The position numbers and the translations under genes were made by a program. Shown here one piece after another: positions 8,435 to 15,375 of a DNA stretch of 19,433 bases (positions are counted from its first letter, which is position 1; each line of letters begins with the position of its first letter). Source of the stretch: Candidatus Cloacimonadota bacterium (lineage in GTDB: Bacteria; Cloacimonadota; Cloacimonadia; Cloacimonadales; TCS61); contig JABIME010000357.1 of NCBI GenBank assembly GCA_018654125.1, positions 1 through 19,433 on the forward strand. The letters run 5' to 3'. The notes beneath the pieces are model-generated. The model worked only from the letters and a program-made list of their open reading frames with translations. It ran no database searches and was not told the DNA's origin.

Positions 8435-9685
8435 ATGAATTGGAAATTTAGCTCACTCATCATCTCACTTCTTCTCTTCTCAATTTCACTGTTTGCCGAT
8501 GAGGATCTTGAAGCACTCGTGAATATTGCAATGGAAGTTAACCCCGAAATTTCTATGATAGAATTCCAAATACATGCTTTAAGCGAAAAAGAAATATTTG
8601 TACAAAAACTTATGGACCCAATGTTTGCAATTGAATACAGCAATGTTCCGTATGATACTTGGCAATTGGATGAAAACCCAATGTCGGGAATTCAACTGAA
8701 GCTGAAGCAAACAATTCCGTTTCCTGGAAAGAATAGCAAACGAAAAGCTGTTGCAGAATCTGAAGGGCTTATAAAAAATCATCAACTTGCAGAGCTTAAA
8801 CTTCAGTTGAAAGATAAAATTCAAAAAGCTTATTATCAATTAGGTTTAACACGTGAGTTAAAAGTAATTTCCTTGAAGCACATTTTGCTTATAGACAAAT
8901 TGATCGAAACAATGTATTTTAAATATGAGATTGGGAAATCAGCTCAATCAGATATATTGCGAATGACTTTAATGAAAGAAAAGCTCCTGGACGATCTGGA
9001 AGATTTTGAGCAGAAAGAAATCGCAATACAAGCAGCAATCAACTCTATAGTTAATAGAGATTTAAATATATATATAGATACAGAAAAACTCAATCCTAAC
9101 CTTGATCTTAATTTCAATTATGATAAAGTGTTAGACTCAGTGATCCAAAATCGACCTCTTTTAAAAAAGATTACAGAAACTTCCAAAATGAAGAGACTCT
9201 CATTTCAATCTGCTCAGCGCGAAAGAATGCCTGATCTTACTATATGGGCAGGATATCGTTTCAGGCAGGATATCGGAGAGATGGAAAATGTGGACTTTGC
9301 ATCTGTAGGTTTTTCTTTTCCTATTCCATTAGATTTGAAAGGTAGAACAAAAGCAAAAATGAATAATGCAAAATTTATGGAGCTAGCTGTAAATGAGACT
9401 TACGAAAATGTTGTGAATAAAATCTCTGAAATGCTTCTAATGACTACGTCTGGAGCTGATCGGCAAAAAAATAAAATAACTAATTACACCAATAACATGA
9501 TTCCGAATGCAGAAAAAGTGTTTATTTCTGAGTTGAAATCATACGAAAATGGCAGAGCAAATTTTGCTGATCTTTACAATGCTCAACTTCAATTAATACA
9601 ATTCGAGAAAATTCTAATAAAATCAAAGTATAAATTTAAAATGTATGAGATAACAATTGAAACTTTGATCGGAGATAATTTATGA
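8435..9685 (+). CDS. TolC-family outer membrane efflux channel (CusC-like)
   Basis: The 416-residue protein has a signal peptide (M-N-W-K-F then a hydrophobic run ending S-L-F-A) and the long heptad-like helices of outer-membrane efflux proteins, in two repeats. Recognisable points are P-x-Q-L-K-L-K-Q-T-I-P-F-P-G-K near residue 85, the helical L-K-D-K-I-Q-K-A-Y-Y-Q-L-G segment, and A-S-V-G-F-S-F-P-I-P-L at about 290, which resembles the second-repeat strand region. No lipobox is present, unlike E. coli CusC. The start at 8435 was preferred over an in-frame ATG at 8342 because it begins a proper signal peptide and lies 8 nt after the csoR stop; the longer version would overlap csoR by 85 nt. 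The 3' end overlaps the adaptor gene by ATGA, indicating coupled translation. It should form the outer-membrane exit for the CusBA pump. Confidence 0.87.
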   Translation: MNWKFSSLIISLLLFSISLFADEDLEALVNIAMEVNPEISMIEFQIHALSEKEIFVQKLMDPMFAIEYSNVPYDTWQLDENPMSGIQLKLKQTIPFPGKNSKRKAVAESEGLIKNHQLAELKLQLKDKIQKAYYQLGLTRELKVISLKHILLIDKLIETMYFKYEIGKSAQSDILRMTLMKEKLLDDLEDFEQKEIAIQAAINSIVNRDLNIYIDTEKLNPNLDLNFNYDKVLDSVIQNRPLLKKITETSKMKRLSFQSAQRERMPDLTIWAGYRFRQDIGEMENVDFASVGFSFPIPLDLKGRTKAKMNNAKFMELAVNETYENVVNKISEMLLMTTSGADRQKNKITNYTNNMIPNAEKVFISELKSYENGRANFADLYNAQLQLIQFEKILIKSKYKFKMYEITIETLIGDNL

Positions 9686-11169
9686 GAAAAGTAAACTTAA
9701 TTATATTCATCATGTTACTGACACTGATTCTTATTACAGGTTGCACATCCAAAAAAACCGCAGAACATTCCCAAGTCGAAAGTGAATATTACACTTGCCC
9801 GATGCATCCGACGATCGTTCAGGATGAGGAAGGTGATTGCCCGATCTGCGGAATGGATCTGGTTGTGGGAAAAAGCAAAAATGCCGAAGTTCAGGAAACT
9901 AATTTGGGGCAATACTATACTTGTGGAATGCATCCAGAAATTGTGCTTGAAGAAGCTGGAAACTGTCCAGTATGTCATATGGACCTGGTATTGAGAGAAA
10001 CATCTTCACAGAGCAGAGGAGATGTATATAATACTGATAATAAGTCTATCACGATCGATCCGGCAATTGTGCAAAATATGGGAGTTCGCGTTAAACACGT
10101 CAGTTTCAAAGATATTTCACATAATATTCGAACCATAGGGAAAGTGGAAATTGCAGATGACAAAAATTATGTTGTAAACTTGCGCTTTTCGGGATGGGTC
10201 GAGCAAATGTTTGCTGATAAAGTCGGACAAAAAATTGTGAAAGGTACAAAACTTTTTGAAATTTATTCACCTGAATTAATTACTGCACAAGAAGAATATT
10301 TACTAGGTGTGAATACATACGGTAAAGATAGTAAGATTACTAAATCTTCTGCAAAAAGACTTCGTTTATGGAACATTCCGAAAACTCATTTAGATAAAAT
10401 CCTTTCCGAGAATAATGCTCAGCAAAATGTAATTATTACATCACCTTTTTCTGGACATATCCTTCATAAAAATATCAAAGAAGGTTCTAAAATAAAAGCT
10501 GGGACCGATCTTTATCATATCGGAAATTTAGATAAAATATGGATCATTGCAGATCTATATGAATTTGATGCTTCTTCTGTAAAAGCAGGACAGAACGTAA
10601 CATTAGAATTTACGAATTTGCCCGGTGAAATAAAAAACGGTATAATCTCATTTGTCTATCCCACTTTGAATCCCAAAACACGAACTCAAAAGATCAGGAT
10701 AGAGCTAAATAATTCTGACTTGATAATGAAACCGGGAATGTTTGCTACTGTTAGGATCGAAGTAGATAAATTGCAGAAAGTTCTTATTGTCCCTACAGAA
10801 GCAATCATAAATTCGGGTGAAAGAAAAATCGTATTCCTAAGCCGAGGAAACGGTAAATTCGAACCGCGTGAAATTATTACAGGTCTTTCCGATGACAAAG
10901 AATATTATACCGAAGTAATTTCCGGCTTGGAAGAAAACGAAATTGTTGTTGTTTCTGGACAATTCCTTATAGATTCAGAAAGCCAATTGCAGGAAGCAGT
11001 TCAAAAGCTTCTTGATGCAAAATTCCGCTCAAGCTCAGATTCCGAATCAACCGACAATCACAATCATTCTGGTAGTACTTACTTCACTTGTCCGATGCAT
11101 CCAACTATCGTTCAGGATGAAGCCGGTGATTGCCCTATTTGCGGAATGGATTTGGTAGAAGAAGAGTAA
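9682..11169 (+). CDS. cusB: RND periplasmic adaptor CusB with three heavy-metal-binding domains
   Basis: The 495-residue adaptor is a predicted lipoprotein: lipobox I-T-G-C with the lipidated Cys at 21. Two copies of the heavy-metal-binding domain follow (about 36-62 and 78-104), with C-P-M-H-P, C-P-I-C-G-M-D-L in the first and C-G-M-H-P, C-P-V-C-H-M-D-L in the second. The membrane-fusion-protein body (about 118-445) has the CusB-like I-T-I-D-P start, barrel-sandwich and hairpin (S-P-E-L-I-T-A-Q-E-E-Y-L), a beta-barrel beginning N-L-D-K-I-W-I-I-A-D-L-Y-E, and the M-K-P-G-M-F-A segment. A third metal-binding copy ends the protein (467-495), nearly identical to the first. It links CusA to the TolC channel and, by homology, passes Cu(I)/Ag(I) to the pump. 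It overlaps the channel gene by 4 nt and is 13 nt from cusA. The dual-end placement of these domains is unusual. Confidence 0.9.
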   Translation: MRKVNLIIFIMLLTLILITGCTSKKTAEHSQVESEYYTCPMHPTIVQDEEGDCPICGMDLVVGKSKNAEVQETNLGQYYTCGMHPEIVLEEAGNCPVCHMDLVLRETSSQSRGDVYNTDNKSITIDPAIVQNMGVRVKHVSFKDISHNIRTIGKVEIADDKNYVVNLRFSGWVEQMFADKVGQKIVKGTKLFEIYSPELITAQEEYLLGVNTYGKDSKITKSSAKRLRLWNIPKTHLDKILSENNAQQNVIITSPFSGHILHKNIKEGSKIKAGTDLYHIGNLDKIWIIADLYEFDASSVKAGQNVTLEFTNLPGEIKNGIISFVYPTLNPKTRTQKIRIELNNSDLIMKPGMFATVRIEVDKLQKVLIVPTEAIINSGERKIVFLSRGNGKFEPREIITGLSDDKEYYTEVISGLEENEIVVVSGQFLIDSESQLQEAVQKLLDAKFRSSSDSESTDNHNHSGSTYFTCPMHPTIVQDEAGDCPICGMDLVEEE

Positions 11170-11182
11170 TAAGGAATCTAAT

Positions 11183-14100
11183 ATGTTAAATAAAATTATA
11201 GAATTCTCCGTAAAAAACAGACTCTTTGTCATTATTTTTACGTTGATAATTATCGGAATCGGGATTTGGTCTATGAACAATACTCCTGTCGATGCGATTC
11301 CTGATCTTTCGGATGTTCAGGTTATTATTTTCAGCAAGTTCCCAGGGCAAGGACCACAAGTTGTGGAAGAGCAAGTTACATATCCGCTTACATCTGCAAT
11401 GCTTTCCGTTCCTTATGCAAAAAGCGTAAGAGGATATTCTTTCTTCGGATTCTCTATGGTTTATGTGATCTTCGAAGATGGAACAGATATTTATTGGGCA
11501 CGTTCTCGAGTATTGGAATATCTGAATGTTGCACAGGGGAAATTACCGAAAGATGTGAACGTTCAGTTAGGTCCTGATGCAACAGGTGTTGGCTGGGTTT
11601 ATATGTATTCTCTTACATCAGATCGCCACGATCTGCAGGAACTTCGCTCGATTCAGGATTGGTATCTTCGTTATGAACTTATGTCCGTATCCGGTGTTTC
11701 TGAAGTGGCAAGTGCTGGTGGATACGTAAAACAATATCAAGTGGAAGTTGATCCCGAGAAATTACGTGCTTATGGAATCAGTTTGCAGAAAGTGAATATG
11801 GCGATAAAGCGCTCTAATAACGATGTGGGTGGTAAACTGATAGAAATGGGCGAGACGGAATATATGATTCGTGCAAAAGGATATATATCATCGATTGAAG
11901 ACTTGAAAACCATTCCTATAGGATATGATAAACAAGCCAATATCCCTATTTTGCTTTCGCAAGTTGCAGATGTTCATATAGGACCCGAACTTCGTCGTGG
12001 AATCATTGAGATGAACGGTGAAGGTGAAGCAGTTTCGGGAATAGTGGTGATGCGTTACGGAGAAAACGCAATGAATGTGATAAAGGATGTAAAAATAAAA
12101 CTTAAAGAATTGGAAAGCGGTTTACCGGAAGGTGTAGAAATCCATACTTCCTACGACCGTTCAAGCTTGATCCAACGTTCTATAAATACACTTAAAAGTA
12201 CTCTTTTATTGCAGATGTTAGCAGTAGCATTGGTATCCATATTGTTCCTACTGCATTTTCGTTCAGCATTTGTTGCAATTTTCACTTTACCTGTTGGAAT
12301 CCTCATCAGCTTCATAATAATGAGGTTTTTGGGACTTTCGGCTAATATAATGAGTTTGGGAGGAATTGCCATTGCCATTGGAGTGATGGTGGATGCTTCC
12401 ATTGTGATGGTAGAAAATCTACATAAACAGCGTGAGCGCTTTCCTGATACACCACATCAAGAACTTGTACTCAAAGCTGCTCAGGAAGTAGGTCCCGCAC
12501 TTTTCTTCTCTCTTCTCATTGTTACTATAAGTTTTTTACCGGTTTTCACTCTTCAACAACAAGAAGGAAGATTATTCACACCGCTTGCATTCACAAAAAC
12601 TTTTGCAATGGGTGCTTCAGCAATATTGGCAATAACCATTATACCAGTATTGATGTTCTACTTTGTAAAAGGAAAAATTCGTAAAGAAAAGAACAATCCA
12701 ATTGCTGCTTTCTTCATCAAACTCTACAAACCGGTTATCCGTTTTGTGCTTCGTTTTCCTAGCTTAGTTATAATTCTAGCTGTAATAGTTTTGGCGACAA
12801 CACTAATCCCTTTTGTTCAACTCGGTTCAGAATTTATGCCACCACTGAATGAAGGAGATCTTCTGTATATGCCCACAACTCCTCCTGGAATTAGCATTAC
12901 AAAAGCCAAAGAACTTCTGCAGCAAACCGATAAGCTTATTGCTTCTCATCCGCAAGTAGCTCATACCTTAGGTAAGATAGGAAGAGCCGAAACCTCAACA
13001 GATCCTGCACCGCTCTCGATGATAGAAACCACAATAACATTAACTGATAAAAACGAATGGCCCAAAGGAAAGACAATCGAGGATATCATCAAGGAATTAG
13101 ATTCTATGGTACAATTTCCAGGACTTACAAACAGTTGGACAATGCCAATAAAAACAAGAATCGATATGCTGGCTACGGGAATCAAAACCCCGGTGGGAAT
13201 CAAATTAATGGGTGAAGATCTGGAACAACTATCTGAACTCGGAGAACAGATAGAAGCTCTTCTGCGTCCGCTGCCGGATGTACTTTCGGCGTATTCGGAA
13301 CGTGTAACCGGTGGAAACTTCATCGACATTGACATCGACAGAGAACGAGTGTCTCGTGAAGGATTATTAGTTGGAGATATTCAGGATGTGATTAAAAGTG
13401 CTGTTGGTGGAATGAACGTGAGTTGGGCAGTAGAAGGCTTAGAAAGATATCCGATAAGTGTACGATATCCCCGAGAACTCAGAAATAATATTGAGAAATT
13501 GAATAGATTGACCATTACAAGCCCGAAAGGCTATGCGGTTCCGTTGGGACAAATCGCAGACATCAAAATAGTGAAAGGTCCTCCGATGATAAAAAGCGAA
13601 AATGCCCGAAGAACAGCCTGGATTTTCGTTGATCTAAAAACATCCGATGTTGGTGGTTTTGTGAAAATGGCAAAAGAGCTTATCGGAACTAATGTGAAAA
13701 TTCCTGATGGTGTTTCCGTAGTTTGGTCTGGGCAATTTGAATATATGCAAAGAGCTGCCAAACGGTTAAAGATAGTAATCCCCATTACATTAGCACTTAT
13801 CTTCCTGATATTATTTATGAACTTTAAAAACATTACCGAAAGCTTGATCATGATGATTACAGTCCCCTTCGCTTTGGTGGGTGGAATCTGGCTAATGTAC
13901 TTTTCGGGATACAATTTCTCAGTAGCTGTCGGTGTGGGATTCATTGCTCTGGCAGGACTGGCTGCCGAAAACGGAGTCGTGCTTTTGGTATACCTCGATG
14001 AAGCTTTCGATAGATGGAAATCAGAAGGGAAACTCAATACGTTTGCAGATCTGAAAACAGCAATTATGGAAGGCTCTGCCGAAAGAGTACGACCGATCTT

Positions 14101-14326
14101 GATGACTGTAGCAACAGACATCATCGGACTTCTGCCGATAATGTTCGGAACATCCACGGGGATAAGAGTAATGAAAAGAATAGCCGCTCCAATGGTCGGT
14201 GGATTGATCTCTTCTGCAATTATGACTCTAATATTACTTCCAACGATTTATTATTTGTGGAGAAGAAGGGAAATTGCAGCTCATGGATTTTCACAAATAG
14301 ACACGGAAGAGAAAAAGAATATCTAA
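11183..14326 (+). CDS. cusA: Heavy-metal RND efflux pump CusA (Cu/Ag type)
   Basis: The 1047-residue inner-membrane proton/metal antiporter matches E. coli CusA throughout, with 12 expected membrane helices and two large periplasmic loops. The fourth-helix motif G-G-I-A-I-A-I-G-V-M-V-D-A-S-I-V-M-V-E-N (D404 is the expected proton-relay Asp) is the HME4 signature for monovalent Cu/Ag rather than the HME1/2 divalent forms. The periplasmic cleft keeps methionines typical of CusA, in A-P-L-S-M-I-E-T-T (M613) and R-I-D-M-L-A-T-G (M662), spaced 49 apart. I could not place a third cleft methionine with certainty. Other hallmarks are F-P-G-Q-G-P-Q-V-V-E near residue 54, I-A-L-A-G-L-A-A-E-N and R-I-A-A-P-M-V-G-G. 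It should expel Cu(I) from the periplasm or membrane through CusB and the TolC-like channel. The gene is intact and sits in the middle of the CsoR-controlled operon. Confidence 0.95.
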   Translation: MLNKIIEFSVKNRLFVIIFTLIIIGIGIWSMNNTPVDAIPDLSDVQVIIFSKFPGQGPQVVEEQVTYPLTSAMLSVPYAKSVRGYSFFGFSMVYVIFEDGTDIYWARSRVLEYLNVAQGKLPKDVNVQLGPDATGVGWVYMYSLTSDRHDLQELRSIQDWYLRYELMSVSGVSEVASAGGYVKQYQVEVDPEKLRAYGISLQKVNMAIKRSNNDVGGKLIEMGETEYMIRAKGYISSIEDLKTIPIGYDKQANIPILLSQVADVHIGPELRRGIIEMNGEGEAVSGIVVMRYGENAMNVIKDVKIKLKELESGLPEGVEIHTSYDRSSLIQRSINTLKSTLLLQMLAVALVSILFLLHFRSAFVAIFTLPVGILISFIIMRFLGLSANIMSLGGIAIAIGVMVDASIVMVENLHKQRERFPDTPHQELVLKAAQEVGPALFFSLLIVTISFLPVFTLQQQEGRLFTPLAFTKTFAMGASAILAITIIPVLMFYFVKGKIRKEKNNPIAAFFIKLYKPVIRFVLRFPSLVIILAVIVLATTLIPFVQLGSEFMPPLNEGDLLYMPTTPPGISITKAKELLQQTDKLIASHPQVAHTLGKIGRAETSTDPAPLSMIETTITLTDKNEWPKGKTIEDIIKELDSMVQFPGLTNSWTMPIKTRIDMLATGIKTPVGIKLMGEDLEQLSELGEQIEALLRPLPDVLSAYSERVTGGNFIDIDIDRERVSREGLLVGDIQDVIKSAVGGMNVSWAVEGLERYPISVRYPRELRNNIEKLNRLTITSPKGYAVPLGQIADIKIVKGPPMIKSENARRTAWIFVDLKTSDVGGFVKMAKELIGTNVKIPDGVSVVWSGQFEYMQRAAKRLKIVIPITLALIFLILFMNFKNITESLIMMITVPFALVGGIWLMYFSGYNFSVAVGVGFIALAGLAAENGVVLLVYLDEAFDRWKSEGKLNTFADLKTAIMEGSAERVRPILMTVATDIIGLLPIMFGTSTGIRVMKRIAAPMVGGLISSAIMTLILLPTIYYLWRRREIAAHGFSQIDTEEKKNI

Positions 14327-14366
14327 GATTGTATAGGGAACAACAAATAATGAAAAGGAGAAAAAG

Positions 14367-14903
14367 ATGAAAAAAATAATAATCGTAGCAGCAATGATAA
14401 TGACTGTTTTGTCGTTATTTGCCGAGAATTCATTTAGTGAAACAATGAATATGATAACTGCAGAATATCTAAAAATTAAAGATACATTAGCATACGATAA
14501 GACAGAAAACGTGCAGGAAAATGCAAAATCAATATTGGAGTTAACAAAAAAGCTTAATACAACAAATATAATCGGAGAGTATAAAGATTACTTCGAAGAT
14601 CTTCCTTCTAAAATTTTCGTAGCAGCAAAAGACCTGAGTAAAGCTAAGAATATCAAATCGATGCGCGAGGCGTTCAATGATCTTTCAAAGCCAATGGCAA
14701 TGTGGGCTACAATTGTTAAACCAAGCGGAATTAATGTAGCATATTGTTCTATGGCTCCAGGATCTTGGCTGCAAACAGGGCAGGAAATCCTTAATCCGTA
14801 TTATGGAGCAAGTATGCTTAATTGCGGTGAAATTGTTTCTGAAGGAGCTGAAGAAAAACATGCATGCACGAGTGAATGTGATCATGAAGAAATAATTGAT
14901 TGA
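14367..14903 (+). CDS. Periplasmic DUF3347 protein with Cys/His tail
   Basis: The 178-residue protein has a signal peptide (1-19, cleaved near L-F-A-E) and a DUF3347 domain (about 25-155). This family is common beside copper-resistance genes in Bacteroidetes-type genomes. The helical first half begins Y-L-K-I-K-D-T-L. The diagnostic second half has A-Y-C-S-M-A (C127, M129), W134, N-P-Y-Y-G-A-S-M-L-N-C-G (143-154; M150, C153), whose Cys and Met residues could hold Cu(I). After the domain comes an extra hydrophilic tail, E-E-K-H-A-C-T-S-E-C-D-H-E-E (162-175), that is not part of the family core and repeats a motif of the next gene's product. The start has an AAAAGGAG ribosome site. It follows cusA after 40 nt. 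A periplasmic copper-binding or delivery role is inferred; no family biochemistry is known to me. Confidence 0.85.
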   Translation: MKKIIIVAAMIMTVLSLFAENSFSETMNMITAEYLKIKDTLAYDKTENVQENAKSILELTKKLNTTNIIGEYKDYFEDLPSKIFVAAKDLSKAKNIKSMREAFNDLSKPMAMWATIVKPSGINVAYCSMAPGSWLQTGQEILNPYYGASMLNCGEIVSEGAEEKHACTSECDHEEIID

Positions 14904-14914
14904 ACATGATATAG

Positions 14915-14928
14915 ATCACAATTGTGAT
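14915..14928. promoter_or_regulatory. Perfect 14-bp palindrome between the DUF3347 and Cys-rich genes
   Basis: ATCACAATTGTGAT is a perfect palindrome without loop, 12 nt after the DUF3347 stop and 47 nt before the next start. It lacks the GC stem and T-run of a terminator and is unlike the CsoR operator. It could bind a dimeric regulator that tunes the Cys-rich gene and permease separately. Chance occurrence in A+T-rich DNA is possible. Confidence 0.35.
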
Positions 14929-14963
14929 TCAAATTGTAAACATTCATGATAATATATACGAAA

Positions 14964-14971
14964 AAGGAGAG
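14964..14971 (+). promoter_or_regulatory. Ribosome binding site fixing the Cys-rich gene start
   Basis: AAGGAGAG lies 4 nt before the ATG at 14976. An in-frame ATG at 14946 lies upstream of this site and would spoil the signal peptide, so 14976 is the start. Confidence 0.65.
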
Positions 14972-14975
14972 AAAA

Positions 14976-15359
14976 ATGAAAAAAAGTATGATCGTAATGA
15001 TGATGATGATGATGATGATGATAGTATTCTCAGTGAATCTATTCGGAGAGATGGTAAACGAAAAAGCTGCAGACCATGTTTGTACAACAGAATGTAAGCA
15101 TGAAGAAGTAGAAAAAAAGTGTGAACCAGATTGTACAAAGCCATGCTGTGCTAATAAAAACATAGTGAAAGATCACGTATGTACAGAAAAATGTGAAATT
15201 GTAAAAAATCATGTTTGTACATCAGAGTGTAAACTTGATGAGACAAGTAAAACATGTGAAATAGCAAACATAAAAAATGCTTGCTTAAATAGTGCAGCTG
15301 AAAAGGGATGCAAACCTGTAGGTTGTGGTGTAAAAATTAAGAAAAAAAGCTGTCATTAG
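14976..15359 (+). CDS. Cys-rich exported protein with H-V-C-T-x-x-C repeats (putative copper-binding)
   Basis: I recognise no named family for this 127-residue protein. It has a signal peptide: M-K-K-S, then a hydrophobic core made largely of eight consecutive Met codons, then I-V-F-S-V-N-L-F-G (cleavage near 24). The mature part (about 103 residues) has 15 cysteines and no long hydrophobic stretch. Three repeats H-V-C-T-x-x-C occur at 34-40, 67-73 and 79-85; between them are C49-x3-C53-x3-C57-C58, and the end is C112-x4-C117 to a terminal C126-H127. The rest is Lys/Glu-rich. Spaced Cys pairs plus His in an exported protein inside a CsoR/Cus operon suggest a periplasmic Cu(I) buffer or metallothionein-like chaperone; disulfide-rich structure without metal is the alternative. 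It lies 72 nt after the DUF3347 gene and 16 nt before the permease, and shares a motif with the DUF3347 tail. Confidence 0.8.
   Translation: MKKSMIVMMMMMMMMIVFSVNLFGEMVNEKAADHVCTTECKHEEVEKKCEPDCTKPCCANKNIVKDHVCTEKCEIVKNHVCTSECKLDETSKTCEIANIKNACLNSAAEKGCKPVGCGVKIKKKSCH
14997..15020 (+). repeat. (ATG)8 trinucleotide microsatellite within a signal sequence
   Basis: Eight perfect ATG units in frame encode an eight-Met stretch of the hydrophobic signal core. Slippage would change the length of the core without a frameshift. Confidence 0.95.
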
Positions 15360-15375
15360 CTAATAAAGGGGAACG

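Noticed and set aside
9796..11169. The repeated heavy-metal-binding segments as a mobile or CRISPR-like repeat
   Set aside because: They are in-frame protein domains with synonymous differences and no regular spacing.
13531..14157. A 208-residue open frame on the minus strand inside cusA
   Set aside because: It is antisense to a highly conserved cusA region, is Ser/Thr/Pro-rich in the way codon shadows are, and has no start signals.
14014..14370. A 118-residue plus-strand frame overlapping the end of cusA and the gap after it
   Set aside because: Its sequence is low-complexity shadow of cusA codons; the DUF3347 gene starts right after with its own ribosome site.
14946..14975. An earlier in-frame ATG for the Cys-rich gene
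   Set aside because: It precedes the AAGGAGAG ribosome site and would put a hydrophilic leader before the signal peptide.
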